Numbered from the stretch's first letter, positions 17,011 to 28,616 are shown. The stretch: 64,000 nt of DNA from DASRDZ01 sp035569495 (GCA_035569495.1 DATMMX010000002.1:1-64000); one strand, 5' to 3'. Numbers and translations: made by a program. Notes: a model not told the origin generated them from the sequence alone.

Positions 17011-17465
17011 GCTGTGACTCCCTTGTCCGTGATGCCGAGGATGCGCGCCACCGCGTCGACCGCCAGCTCGTAGCCGTGCGGGCCGAGCCCGGCGATGATG
17101 CCGCGCGCCGCGCTGGCGGTCAGCGAGGTGTGGCGGAACGGCTCGCGCGCGTGGATGTTGGAGAGATGCACCTCGACCACCGGCTTGGCGAAGCCGCGCA
17201 CGGCGTCGAGCAGGGCGATGCTGGTGTGGGTGAGCGCGCCGCCGTTGAGGATGCAGGCGTCGGCGCCGTCGCGTTCGGCTTCGAGCACGTCGATCAGCTC
17301 ACCCTCGTGGTTGCTCTGCTCGAAGCGCACCGCGACGCCGTAGCGCGCGGCGCGGGCGCGCACCAGCGCCTCGATCTCGGCCAGGGTGGCGCCGCCGTAG
17401 ATCTCGGGCTCGCGACGGCCGAGGCTGCCCAGGTTGGGGCCGTTGAGGACCAGAACTCGAGTCAT
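17007..17465 (-). CDS. aroQ: 3-dehydroquinate dehydratase, type II
   Basis: Third step of the shikimate pathway. Type II hallmarks over 152 residues: LVLNGPNLGSLGRREPEIYG with the catalytic Tyr, FEQSNHEGELID, ILNGGALTHTSIALLDA and VEVHLSNIHAREPFRHTS with the catalytic His. It is encoded between the aroK-aroB fusion and efp, with ATGA overlaps on both sides, so three shikimate enzymes are co-translated here, with aroE about 1.5 kb upstream. Confidence 0.96.
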   Translation of the reverse strand: MTRVLVLNGPNLGSLGRREPEIYGGATLAEIEALVRARAARYGVAVRFEQSNHEGELIDVLEAERDGADACILNGGALTHTSIALLDAVRGFAKPVVEVHLSNIHAREPFRHTSLTASAARGIIAGLGPHGYELAVDAVARILGITDKGVTA

Positions 17466-19135
17466 CGTTGTCCCACCTGGGCAATCACCGCCAGCACCGC
17501 GTCTTCCGGCACGACATGGCCGAAACTCGCGGCGCCGAGACGGTCGAGCAGCACCCAGCGCACCGCCCCGGCGCGCGACTTCTTGTCGGCGCGCGTGGCC
17601 TCGACGACGCGCCGCGCGTCGACGTGGGTCGGCATGGCCCCGAGGCCGCAGCGGCGCAGCGTCTCGTCCTGCCACTCGACGTCAGCCGCGGGACAGCCCA
17701 GCAGCTCCACGCTGAGAAGCCCGGCGACGCGCATGCCGGCGGCGACCGCCTCGCCGTGGACCAGCGAGCCGCCGTGCCCGGTGACCGTTTCCAACGCGTG
17801 TCCCACCGTGTGCCCGTAGTTGAGGATGGCGCGCCCTCCCGCCTCGCGCTCGTCGTCCGACACCACCGCGGCCTTGACCTCGCAGCAGCGCGCGATCACC
17901 GGCGCCAGCGCGTCGGGGTCGCGCGCCAGCAGCGCGTCGAGGTCGGCGTCGAGGCGGGCGCGCAGGTCGGCGGCGGCGATCATAGAGCACTTGACGATCT
18001 CGGCAAAGGCGGCGCGCCAGTCGCGCTCGGGAACGGTGCCGAGCAGGTCCACGTCGCAGATCACGGCGCGCGGCTGCCAGAAGGCCCCGGCCAGGTTTTT
18101 GCCGCGGGGCAGGTTGACGCCGGTCTTGCCGCCGATGGCGCTGTCGACCATGGCCAGCAGCGTGGTGGGGGCCTGGATGACGTTGATGCCGCGCTGGTAG
18201 GTGGCGGCGGCGAAGCCGGCGAGGTCGCCGACGGTGCCGCCGCCGAGGGCGATCAGGCAGTCGTCGCGCTCCAGGTGGAGCGCCGCAAGGCGGTTGAGGA
18301 GGCGGCCGGCGGTGGGCCAGGTCTTGAGCTGCTCGCCCCCGGTGAGGGGGATGACGGTCGTTTGCAAGCCGCCGGTCGTGCGCAGGGTGGCGGCCAGGCG
18401 GCGCGCGGCCGGTAGCACGGCGCGATCGCAGACCACCACCAGCCGCGTCGCCCGGTGCGGGATGGCTGCGAGCACCCCACCATCCAGGGCTCCCGCCCGC
18501 ACGATCACGTCGTAGCTGCGCTCTCCGAGGTCGACGCGCAGCTCGGCGGTGGCCGACCGCGAGGGCGCAGCGGAGAGGCGGGCGCCGGAGAGGGCGTCGA
18601 CGAGGGCGTCGACGACGGCCTCCACGTCCCAGTCGTCGACGTCGACGCGGAGATGGGCCCGGGCGTGGGCGGCGGCGCGCTCGGCGCGAAGGCGCTGCAG
18701 GGCGCCCACGGGGTTGTCGCGGAGCAGCGGGCGGTCGGCGGCGTCGCCGAGGCGGCGAAGCAGGACGGTGTCGCCGGCGTCGAGCCAGACCACCCAGGCG
18801 TGCTCGAAGAGCAGTGAGCCGGCGCCGGGCTGGGCGGCCAGGCCGCCGCCGCAGGAGAGGACGAGCTCCTCAGGCCCGGCCAGGGCCTCGCGCAGGGCGG
18901 AGAGCTCGCGGGCACGGAACCCCTCCTCCCCCTCATCGGCGAACACCTCGCCGACCGTCCGGCCGGCGCGGCGCTCGACCAGCTCGTCGGTGTCGACGTG
19001 GCGCCAGCCCAGCCGCCGCGCCAGCGCCCTGCCCACCGCCGACTTGCCGCTGCCCGGCAGGCCGACCAGGGCGACACGGCGCACCGCGGTCACGGCCGGG
19101 GCGCCGTCCTGCTGGGTGGTGGCGGCGCTCAGCAT
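17462..19135 (-). CDS. aroKB: Shikimate kinase / 3-dehydroquinate synthase fusion
   Basis: 557-residue bifunctional protein. Residues about 18-180 are shikimate kinase, with P-loop GLPGSGKS, HVDTDELVE and SCGGGLA. Residues about 195-557 are 3-dehydroquinate synthase, with GGGTVGDLAGFAAATYQRG, APTTLLAMVDSAIGGKTGVN, AEIVKCSMI and NYGHTVGHALE, which contains metal-binding His. The two domains are joined in one uninterrupted frame, in kinase-synthase order, so steps 2 and 5 of the shikimate pathway sit on one chain. Upstream is a TACAAT box eleven bases from the ATG. Confidence 0.95.
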   Translation of the reverse strand: MLSAATTQQDGAPAVTAVRRVALVGLPGSGKSAVGRALARRLGWRHVDTDELVERRAGRTVGEVFADEGEEGFRARELSALREALAGPEELVLSCGGGLAAQPGAGSLLFEHAWVVWLDAGDTVLLRRLGDAADRPLLRDNPVGALQRLRAERAAAHARAHLRVDVDDWDVEAVVDALVDALSGARLSAAPSRSATAELRVDLGERSYDVIVRAGALDGGVLAAIPHRATRLVVVCDRAVLPAARRLAATLRTTGGLQTTVIPLTGGEQLKTWPTAGRLLNRLAALHLERDDCLIALGGGTVGDLAGFAAATYQRGINVIQAPTTLLAMVDSAIGGKTGVNLPRGKNLAGAFWQPRAVICDVDLLGTVPERDWRAAFAEIVKCSMIAAADLRARLDADLDALLARDPDALAPVIARCCEVKAAVVSDDEREAGGRAILNYGHTVGHALETVTGHGGSLVHGEAVAAGMRVAGLLSVELLGCPAADVEWQDETLRRCGLGAMPTHVDARRVVEATRADKKSRAGAVRWVLLDRLGAASFGHVVPEDAVLAVIAQVGQR

Positions 19136-19146
19136 GGCTGCCCGCG

Positions 19147-19152
19147 ATTGTA
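19147..19152 (-). promoter_or_regulatory. Putative -10 box for aroKB operon
   Basis: TACAAT on the minus strand, eleven bases before the aroKB ATG, in the 57-base gap after the PH-domain gene. It suggests that the long aroKB-to-plsC run has its own start with a very short or absent leader. Confidence 0.45.
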
Positions 19153-19192
19153 GGCCCGCCCGCCGCTGCGGCCCGATTCGCCCGGCGCGGCC

Positions 19193-19825
19193 TCAGACCC
19201 CGTCGCGGCGCCCCGAGTACCCCGGCGCCGGCCCGTAGCCACCGGGGTCGCCGCCCTGTGTGCTCGGCGGCACGTATGCGCCCTGGGCCGACTGGACCTC
19301 GCCCGGCGCCCCCACCGCACCGGGTGGGTACGGCTGGCCGGTGTGGCGCGCCTCGATGGCCAGCAGCAGGTCGCCGCTGAACCCGGCCGGGTCGGCGACG
19401 TGGTGGAGCACCTCGGCGCCGTCGCGGCCCGCCGACTCCAGCTCGAGGTCGCCGAAGCCGAAGACGCGGCCGACCAGCCGCTGGCGGACGCAGGAGTCCT
19501 GGATGCGGTCGAGGGCGATCGACTCGGTGTAGCGGGAGAGCACGCCGCGGCGGCTGATGATGCGGTGGCTGGTCAGCGTGTAGCTGGTCGAGCGCCACTG
19601 GACCCAGCGCACCAGGGCGATGGCCACCACCACCACGCCGAGGGCGAGGCCGATGAAGAGCTTGATGTCGTGCAGGCTGTGCCCGCGGAACGAGCCCGGC
19701 GTGACCACCAGGAGGACGATGCCGACCGCCAGGGCGACCAGCGAGGCCAGCCCGGCCCCGATGAAGACCGTCCAATGCTGGCGGGTGGTCCGGATGGGAC
19801 GCTCGCCCGGCATCATCTGGGGCAC
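19193..19825 (-). CDS. Membrane protein with bacterial PH domain
   Basis: 210 residues. Two hydrophobic segments (about residues 19-43 and 55-72) are followed by a YdbS/DUF304-type bacterial PH domain, seen in STSYTLTSHRIISRRGVLSR and SIALDRIQDSCVRQRL, then GFGDLELESAG. The C-terminal 60 residues are Gly/Pro/Tyr-rich and probably disordered. Such proteins sit in the membrane with the PH domain in the cytoplasm; the ligand is unknown. The GTG start is supported by a GGAGG site nine bases upstream. Confidence 0.75.
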   Translation of the reverse strand: MPQMMPGERPIRTTRQHWTVFIGAGLASLVALAVGIVLLVVTPGSFRGHSLHDIKLFIGLALGVVVVAIALVRWVQWRSTSYTLTSHRIISRRGVLSRYTESIALDRIQDSCVRQRLVGRVFGFGDLELESAGRDGAEVLHHVADPAGFSGDLLLAIEARHTGQPYPPGAVGAPGEVQSAQGAYVPPSTQGGDPGGYGPAPGYSGRRDGV

Positions 19826-19853
19826 GGCAGGGAACCTCCGAATCGGCGTCGGG

Positions 19854-20609
19854 TCAGGGCCCGTGGAACATGATCAGCGCCGCCCCGGCGCAGAGGAACG
19901 GGCCATAGGGTATCGGGTCCTTGAGCCCTCTGATGCGGGTCACCAGCAGCACGATGGCCACCGCTCCGGCGAGCAGCACGGCGGCGATCACCGCGTAGAG
20001 CGCGCCGAGGTGGTTGCTGTCGAGGCCGAGGCCGGTGAGCGCGCCGACCAGCGCGCCCAGCTTGGCGTCGCCCTGGCCGATGGCGCGGCCGCCGAAGAGC
20101 AGGCTCTGCACCATGAAGAACAGCCACACGACGACCGCGCCGAAAAGGGCACGGAGGAAGGTGAGGCCGGGGGACCACTGGGCGAGGGCGAGGGCGACCG
20201 CGATCGCCGGGAAGGTGATCCGGTTGAGGATGAGACGGTGCTTGATGTCGAACGCGAGGATGTGGACCAGGACGACCACCCAGAAGAGGTGGATGGCCAG
20301 GCCGAGGCCGGGGTCGTCGTGGGCGGTGAAGGCGGCGAAACCGGCGGCGGTGAGCAGCGGGGAGAGGTACTTCTCCAGGAAGGTGGGGCCGTAGGCTTCG
20401 CCCTGCCAGGGCTCGGCTTCGGGGGCGGGCTGGGCGTCGTTGGCGGCGGCGGCGACGGCGAGGGCGACCTCGCTCTCGTAGGCGCGGCGGTCCTCGGCCT
20501 CCTCCTCTTCGAGCTTCTCGATGCGCTCGATGGAGATCGCGGCGCGGCCGGAGATGTAGCCGGCGAGCACGCCGCCGACTGCTGCGCCGGCGATGGAGAA
20601 AGCGTTCAT
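19854..20609 (-). CDS. A24-family prepilin peptidase-like protein
   Basis: 251 residues, membrane aspartyl protease of the prepilin peptidase type. The two catalytic aspartates are visible in LAFDIKHRLILN and in the GxGD motif GQGDAKLGALVG. About seven hydrophobic segments are present. The usual N-terminal methyltransferase domain with its Cys pairs is absent, as in the CpaA/TadV branch. Unlike those short enzymes, a charged, probably coiled region (Glu-rich, about residues 28-70) is inserted after the first membrane segment. It lies between aroE and the PH-domain gene; its substrates may be Tad pilins encoded near 34-38 kb. Confidence 0.8.
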   Translation of the reverse strand: MNAFSIAGAAVGGVLAGYISGRAAISIERIEKLEEEEAEDRRAYESEVALAVAAAANDAQPAPEAEPWQGEAYGPTFLEKYLSPLLTAAGFAAFTAHDDPGLGLAIHLFWVVVLVHILAFDIKHRLILNRITFPAIAVALALAQWSPGLTFLRALFGAVVVWLFFMVQSLLFGGRAIGQGDAKLGALVGALTGLGLDSNHLGALYAVIAAVLLAGAVAIVLLVTRIRGLKDPIPYGPFLCAGAALIMFHGP

Positions 20610-21400
20610 ATGGCGGCGTCGAGGGCCTGGCGGGCGGCGGCGTAGGGCGGGTGCTCGCCGGTCCAGAGCTGGAAGCTGAGCATGCCCTGCTGGAGGAGCA
20701 TCTCGCGGCCGTCGGCGGCGCTGAGGCCGCGGGTGCGGGCGGTGGGGATCAGGTCGGTGGGGGTGTAGCGGTAGCGGAGGTCGATGACGGTGCAGGAGTC
20801 GGGGAGCTCGTCGACGTCGAGCGGGAGGTCGCCGAGGCCGACCGGGGTGGCGTTGACGAGGTGGGTTGGTCCTGCCGTGGAAAGATGATCCCGCAGGGCT
20901 TGGTGGTCCCACGGCAGGGATCCCTGAGCGATGTCTTCCTGGCGGCGTCGACTCATCACCGCGATCGAGCCAACGCCGCAGCGCTGCATGGCAAGCATCA
21001 CGGCGCGCGCGGCGCCGCCTGCACCGAGCACCACAACGGAGCTGCCGGGCGCAGGTGTCAATCCCTGCTCGACAAGCGCGAGTCGAAAACCCTCGGCGTC
21101 GGTGTTGTGCCCGATCAGCAAGCCATCGCGCACCACGACGGTGTTCACCGCGCCGGTCAGGGCGGCGTCACCCTCCAGCGAATCGCACGCCGCCGCAACA
21201 GCGCGCTTGTGCGGAATGGTCACGTTGCATCCCGCCGCCGCGCCGGAGCGCAGCTCCGCGAGCGCGCCGTCCAAGCCGTCCGCGGGAACGTCGCGAATCG
21301 AGTAGGTCCAGGGCAGCGCGCGGGCGCGCAGGGCGGCGTTCTGCATGGCGGGGCTGGGCGAGCCCTGCACGCCGTGCCCCAGCAGCCAGAGCTGCGTCAC
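20606..21400 (-). CDS. aroE: Shikimate dehydrogenase
   Basis: NADPH-dependent reduction of 3-dehydroshikimate. Substrate residues are seen in GSPSPAMQNA and NVTIPHKR, which carries the catalytic Lys, and the catalytic Asp in HNTDAEGF. A Rossmann GAGGAARA motif follows, and a late MLLQQGMLSFQLWTG helix closes the fold. The GTG at 21400 (264 residues) is chosen because it forms a GTGA overlap with the mltG stop; another GTG at 21415 would add five residues. Confidence 0.92.
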   Translation of the reverse strand: MTQLWLLGHGVQGSPSPAMQNAALRARALPWTYSIRDVPADGLDGALAELRSGAAAGCNVTIPHKRAVAAACDSLEGDAALTGAVNTVVVRDGLLIGHNTDAEGFRLALVEQGLTPAPGSSVVVLGAGGAARAVMLAMQRCGVGSIAVMSRRRQEDIAQGSLPWDHQALRDHLSTAGPTHLVNATPVGLGDLPLDVDELPDSCTVIDLRYRYTPTDLIPTARTRGLSAADGREMLLQQGMLSFQLWTGEHPPYAAARQALDAAI

Positions 21401-22455
21401 GACGGCGACGGGCACGGCGAGTTGAGGTACTTGGCGGCCTGCTGGTCGTGCTGCTGCACCGTGACGCTGTAGTGGTTGTGGCCACAGGCGTCAGAAACGT
21501 AGAAGAGGAACTGGGTGGAGGCGGGGTGCGCCGCGGCCTGCAGCGAGGCGAGGCCGGGGTTGGCGATGGGCGTGGGCGGCAGGCCCGCATGCAGGTACGT
21601 GTTGTAGGGCGTGTCGATCTTCAGCTCGTCGGCGGTCGGCGAGCGGCCGAAGACGCGCAGGCCGTAGAGGACAGAGGCGTCGACCTGGAGCAGCATCCTC
21701 TGGTCGATCCGGTTGTAGAGCACCGAGGCGACCTGGGGGCGGTCGTCGTCGAAGCGCGCCTCGCGCTCGACCACCGACGCCATCACCACCAGCTGGTACG
21801 CGCTGAGCCCGTGCGACGGCGAGGCGAGCAGTGGCGCCGCGCGCTGGCCGAAGTCGTCGAGCTGCATCTTCACCAGCTGGTGCGCGGTGGTCCCGTCGGG
21901 GACGGAGTAGGTGTCGGGGAAGAGGAAGCCCTCCAGCGACGCGCCGCTGGGGCGCCCCGCGAGGAACGGCTCGTCGAAGGCGCCGGAGGTGACCTCGGCG
22001 AGGTACTGGTCGGCGGTGATGCCCAGGCCGGCGTCGCCGACCTTCTGGGCCATCTGCCGTGCGGTCAGGCCCTCGGCGAGCACCAGCTTGTGGACGGACA
22101 CGTCCGGCGCGCCTTCGAGGCGCTGGATCACGGCGCTGGCGCCCATGCCGCTGTCGAGCTTGAACTGCCCGGTGCGGAGCTGGCCGGCCAGCCCCTTGAA
22201 CCGTGCGAACCAGCCGAACCAGAAGGAGCTGCGGATCAGGCCGCGCGACTGCAGGTCGGCGGCGAGCTGGTCGACGGTCTCGCCGGACGCGACCTGGACG
22301 GTGACCGGGTTGGTGTGCGCCGCGGCCGGCGCCTCGAGCTGGCTGCGCCCGTAGAACACCAGGCCGCCGCCCACCACCGCGACCACGGCGAGGATCGCGA
22401 CCAGCGCGAACGCGACCACCAACCCCCGGCCGTGACGACGGCGGGTTCGGCTCAT
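21397..22455 (-). CDS. mltG: Endolytic murein transglycosylase
   Basis: Cleaves nascent peptidoglycan strands and may act as a terminase. A single N-terminal membrane anchor (about residues 12-35) is followed by a LysM-like domain and the YceG catalytic domain: GFLFPDTYSVP, then ASVVEREARFDDDRPQVASVLYNRI with the catalytic Glu, and PYNTYLHAGLPPTPIANPG. Its 352 residues are typical. The ATGA overlap with ruvX reproduces the widespread ruvX-mltG-aroE order. Confidence 0.94.
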   Translation of the reverse strand: MSRTRRRHGRGLVVAFALVAILAVVAVVGGGLVFYGRSQLEAPAAAHTNPVTVQVASGETVDQLAADLQSRGLIRSSFWFGWFARFKGLAGQLRTGQFKLDSGMGASAVIQRLEGAPDVSVHKLVLAEGLTARQMAQKVGDAGLGITADQYLAEVTSGAFDEPFLAGRPSGASLEGFLFPDTYSVPDGTTAHQLVKMQLDDFGQRAAPLLASPSHGLSAYQLVVMASVVEREARFDDDRPQVASVLYNRIDQRMLLQVDASVLYGLRVFGRSPTADELKIDTPYNTYLHAGLPPTPIANPGLASLQAAAHPASTQFLFYVSDACGHNHYSVTVQQHDQQAAKYLNSPCPSPS

Positions 22456-22889
22456 CCGGTCCGTGCCCTCGTGCGCGCCCGGCGCGAGTCGAGCCAGCCC
22501 TGGAGCATCAGCGCGGCGGCGACGCCGTCGACGGTGCGGCGGCGGCGGTCGCGGCGCATGCCCCCGGCGATCAGGGAGCGCTCGGCCTGGGCAGAGGTGA
22601 AGCGCTCGTCGTAGAGCTCGACGGGCAGCCCGGTCTCGCGCTGCGCGTCGGCGGCGAGGGCGCGGGCGTCGGCGGCGGCGGGGCCCTCGGAGCCGTCGAG
22701 CTCGCGGGGCAGGCCGACCACGATCACGTCGGACTCGCGGGCGGCGGCCTCGGTGCGCACCCGATCCCACAGCTCGTGGGCCCGGCCGCGCGGCAGGACC
22801 GCGACCGGGCTTGCCAGCGACCCGGTGGGGTCGGCGGCGGCCAGGCCGACGCGCACCGTGCCCGGGTCGAGTCCCAGCGCCCCCCTCAC
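22452..22889 (-). CDS. ruvX: Holliday-junction resolvase-like RuvX/YqgF
   Basis: RNase H-fold protein of 145 residues, involved in pre-16S rRNA processing and possibly recombination. Motifs: LGLDPGTVRVGLA with the first catalytic Asp, VVGLPRELDGSEGP, and VELYDERFTSAQAE, then a basic DRRRRTVDGVAAALMLQ. The GTG start overlaps the stop of the bitopic membrane protein gene as GTGA. The C-terminus is Arg-rich. Confidence 0.92.
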   Translation of the reverse strand: MRGALGLDPGTVRVGLAAADPTGSLASPVAVLPRGRAHELWDRVRTEAAARESDVIVVGLPRELDGSEGPAAADARALAADAQRETGLPVELYDERFTSAQAERSLIAGGMRRDRRRRTVDGVAAALMLQGWLDSRRARTRARTG

Positions 22890-24595
22890 GGGCCCGGCTT
22901 CTGGATCACGGTCTGCTTGACCTCGATGTGGCCGGAGAAGAAGGGCAGCACGAAGAAGGGAATGGACTGGTCGACGGTGACCGACTGCACCGAGCTGCCG
23001 ATGATCTCCTTGGCGAGGCGCATCACCTCGGACTTGCTCTTGCCGGTGAACCGGGTCTTGAGGCCCTGGACGTCGATCACGGGCTCACTGTAGCCGGTGG
23101 CGTTGAGCGAGAAGATGACCGTGCCGTCGTCGCTCGCCTGGGTGATCTTGGGGTCGGGAACGGTCGCGCCGGGGGCGAGCTGCTCGCCCTTGGAGACGAG
23201 TCCGGTCAGGTCGTCCATGGCCACCTTCTTCACGTCCGCGGGATTGTAGTAGGCCGCCTTGCCGTGGACGGCGACGCTGATGGTGGTCGGCTGGTACTGG
23301 TCGTCGTGGTTGGGCAGCGGGGTGATGTCGTAGCTGATCGTGGTGCCCGAGCCGCCGGGATCCTTGGCGGCCACCTTGCCCGCCCCGGCCTTGCCGGCCA
23401 TGTCCTGGTTGACCTTGTCGGTGAGCTGGGCCTTGAGGTCGCTGATCTGCTTGTTCCAGCCGTCGATGTCGCTCTGGCTGGCGGTGGTCACCTGCTTGGC
23501 GTCGGCGCCGCCGGTGGTCGGTTGCGGGTTGCTGCAGGTGAGGTCGCTGGGCGCGCACACCCCCTTGTACTGACCGTTCGGTCCACACGGGTTGCCGGGC
23601 CACTGGGTGATGGTGCTCACCGGCAGGTTGCCGGCGGCCTCGGGCTTGCCGTCCTGCACCGGGATGGGGTTGCTGGTGGCGATGCCGTTGCCGTCGGGGT
23701 CGCCGAAGTGCACGGTGGTGTCCTGGCTCGCGTAGAACTTGATCTGCGGGTTGGTGTTGCTGTCGAACTCGGTGCCCTTGGGGATGAGGAAGTCGGCGAC
23801 GTTCTTGAGGTCGGTCTGCAGCACCACCTGGCCGCTGGCGGCGGTGGCGTTGAGCGTCTTCTGGCCGGTGGGCTTGGCCTGGAACTGGTTGCTCTCGTCG
23901 GCAGTGGCGACGGTGGTGAGCACGTGGTCGGGGCTGGTCGCCAGGTTGGCGTCGGTGGTGCCCTGGATGGGGTTGCTGGTGCCCACCGGCGTCGCCGTCA
24001 GGGTGATGGTCACCGTCGCCGACGGCGCCACCAGGAAGAGCAGCAGCACGCCGACCAGGAAGACGGCGCCGGCCAGGTAGTAGTAGGCGCGGCGGCGGTC
24101 GCGGCCCCGCTTGGGCAGCGGCGTGGGACCGAGGCGGCGTGGCGGCATCGCCCGGTCGGCGCGCGGCAGGGTCTCGGCACGCTCGGCGACGGGGGCGTTG
24201 CCCCATGCCTGGGCAACGGTGGTGGCCGCGGCGGCGGTGCCGATCGCGGCCATACCGGGCGCGGTGTCGCCGTCCTCGTCCTCCGGCGACGGCTCCGCCG
24301 GAGCGTGCGGACGCACCACCTCGACGCCGCGCTCGTAGGCCTGCACCGACGCGTAGGTGGGAAAGCCGGCGCTCTTGGCCATCGCCTGCACGCGCGGGTC
24401 GCCGCTGACGATGGCGGTGTGCTTGACGAAGGAGCGGCTGTACTGCTGCAGCAGGCGCAGGTTGAGCGGGGACTGCAGCACCTTGGTGCGGTGGGGCAGG
24501 ACGAAGACGAGGTCCTGCTCCTCGCCGCTGCGGCGGATCTTCTCGACGAGGTCGGTGATCTCGTCGTCCGGCTCGACGTAGAGGACTTTGCTCAC
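22886..24595 (-). CDS. Bitopic membrane protein, baseplate-J-like, unknown function
   Basis: 569 residues, no confident function. Residues 1-95 look like a compact alpha/beta cytoplasmic domain with the pattern VFVLPHRTKVL, LRLLQQYS and VSGDPRVQAMAKSAGFPTY. A disordered Pro/Ala linker and a basic patch (KRGRDRRR) lead to one membrane helix at about 171-190. The remaining 375 residues are extracytoplasmic, Thr/Asn/Gln-rich and probably beta-rich, with three cysteines around 330-345. Chloroflexota proteins of this layout are often labelled baseplate J/gp47-like, from memory. GTGA overlaps link it to the FtsA-like gene upstream and ruvX downstream, so the two envelope proteins are probably partners. 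Confidence 0.7.
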   Translation of the reverse strand: MSKVLYVEPDDEITDLVEKIRRSGEEQDLVFVLPHRTKVLQSPLNLRLLQQYSRSFVKHTAIVSGDPRVQAMAKSAGFPTYASVQAYERGVEVVRPHAPAEPSPEDEDGDTAPGMAAIGTAAAATTVAQAWGNAPVAERAETLPRADRAMPPRRLGPTPLPKRGRDRRRAYYYLAGAVFLVGVLLLFLVAPSATVTITLTATPVGTSNPIQGTTDANLATSPDHVLTTVATADESNQFQAKPTGQKTLNATAASGQVVLQTDLKNVADFLIPKGTEFDSNTNPQIKFYASQDTTVHFGDPDGNGIATSNPIPVQDGKPEAAGNLPVSTITQWPGNPCGPNGQYKGVCAPSDLTCSNPQPTTGGADAKQVTTASQSDIDGWNKQISDLKAQLTDKVNQDMAGKAGAGKVAAKDPGGSGTTISYDITPLPNHDDQYQPTTISVAVHGKAAYYNPADVKKVAMDDLTGLVSKGEQLAPGATVPDPKITQASDDGTVIFSLNATGYSEPVIDVQGLKTRFTGKSKSEVMRLAKEIIGSSVQSVTVDQSIPFFVLPFFSGHIEVKQTVIQKPGP

Positions 24596-25853
24596 ACCTT
24601 CATCGCCTTCATGATCCGGCGCATCAGGCCGCCCAGCGGCTGATCCTCTTCGGAGTCGAGCTGGATGGCGTGGTGGGCCAGGCCCATCGGGGTGATGTCC
24701 TGGCTGCCCACCAGCAGGCCGGTGGTGTCGTAGATGTCGCGCACGTCCGAGGGGGTGAGCACCCGGATCGAGGGCTGCTTGCTGAAGGGCAGGTACTCGG
24801 TCCACTGCAGCATGGCCAGCTGGTCGGCGATCTCGGGCAGCGCGGCGCCACCACCGGCGAGGTAGATGGCGGGCGGCAGCATGTCGCCGTGGGCCAGCTC
24901 CTCGAGGGTCAGCGCGACGCCCTGGGCGAGCACCTCGGCGTTCGGCGTCACCGCGTTGTGCGCCAGCGCCCGCTGGTCGGCGGGCAGCCGTCCCTCGCCG
25001 TGGGCGATCTTGAACTGCTCCGCCTCTTCGAGGTTCATGCTCAGGTCGGTGGCGACGCGCCGGGTGAAGGCGCGCCCGCCGAGGGCGAACATCTTGGTGC
25101 CCTCGATGCCGCCCTTGCGGACCAGGGCGACGTCGGTGGTGCCGCCGCCGACGTCGACGAAGATGCCGCCGAACTCGTAGATCTCGTCGGTGGCGCAGCC
25201 GCGGGCCAGCGCATACGGCTCGGCGACGGTGGCCACCAGCTCCAGGTCGAGCTCCTGGGCGATGGTCTGCAGGGCGCCGATGTGGGTCAGCGGGGCGAAG
25301 GTGTTGAAGACGGTGACGTCCAGAACTCGACCCTGGAAGTTGAGCGGGTTGCTGACCGCGTAGCCGTCGACCATGACGCTGGTGATGGCGCTGTGCACCA
25401 GCTTGACGTTGACCTCGCTGACGCCCAGCTCGGTGCTCATCTGGCGCACCGCTTCGCGCAGCGCGCGCCGCTGCACGAGCTGCAGGGTCTGGGCCAGCTC
25501 GGCCTCGGTGATGCGCGACTGCGGCTGCGAGCGCGGCACGCTGACGCTGGTGCTGAAGCCCTTGACCTGCTCGCCGGCGATGCCGATGACGGCCTGGCCG
25601 GGGATCATCTGGCACATGTCCTCGGCTTCGCTGAGGGCGCGGTCGCAGTTGTCGATGACGGCCTGGATGTCGGCGACGGCACCGGCGTGCATGTCGGTGA
25701 GCGACTGGCGGACCTTGCCGCAGCCGATGACGATGCCCTTGTCGGCCTCGCGCTTGACGACCAGCGCTTTGATGACCTCGGTGCCGATGTCGAGGGCGGT
25801 GTAGTGGGTGTGGTATTCCTCGCGGCGGCGGAGGAGGGAGAACTTGCGCTTGC

Positions 25854-25857
<4 letters not shown>
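24592..25857 (-). CDS. FtsA/PilM-like actin-fold ATPase
   Basis: 421 residues with the actin/Hsp70 ATPase core: phosphate-1 loop LDIGTEVIKAL (22-32), an SHS2-like insert starting near QAVIGIAGEQVKGF (88-101), phosphate-2 DVGGGTTD (235-242) and adenosine motif AGGGAALPE (334-342). The last 14 residues (LGGLMRRIMKAMKV) form an amphipathic, basic helix like the membrane-targeting tail of FtsA, which PilM lacks. It is not next to ftsZ but between alaS and a bitopic membrane protein, with GTGA overlaps on both sides. FtsA paralogue, PilM-like platform ATPase or a third type all remain possible. Confidence 0.8.
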
Positions 25858-28433
<2,576 letters not shown>

Positions 28434-28503
28434 GTCTCGTCTGCAAGGGGGAGGCCGGTGCCCGCCGGGCATGCGAGCGCAGCGGGAGGCCGAAAACCCC
28501 CGG

Positions 28504-28512
28504 ATGATATCA
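28504..28512 (-). promoter_or_regulatory. Putative extended -10 promoter for alaS
   Basis: TGA-TATCAT on the minus strand fits an extended -10 (TGN plus five of six consensus bases). It sits in the only AT-rich spot of the 217-base sigma-alaS gap, giving a leader of about 25 to 65 bases depending on the start used. Confidence 0.45.
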
Positions 28513-28570
28513 GCGGGCCGAGCCTCGACCCGGCTCTCGTGGGAGAACGGCCCGTTGGGCCGCTCTGTTA

Positions 28571-28595
28571 CACGGCGCGCTCAGACGCGCGCCAG
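28571..28595. repeat. Hairpin repeat, copy 1
   Basis: First of two identical 25-base direct repeats 94 bases apart. Each contains a perfect hairpin with 7-bp arms GGCGCGC and GCGCGCC around a six-base TCAGAC loop (28574-28593). It lies in the sigma-alaS gap. Confidence 0.85.
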
Positions 28596-28597
28596 GC

Positions 28598-28616
28598 GGG
28601 GGAGCAGATCTCCCCC
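28598..28616. repeat. Additional inverted repeat between the hairpin copies
   Basis: GGGGGAG-CAGAT-CTCCCCC, a perfect 7-bp stem with a five-base loop, three bases from copy 1 of the hairpin repeat. With both copies it gives three strong hairpins in 120 bases, likely a terminator cluster or RNA-stabilising region after the sigma gene. Confidence 0.6.
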
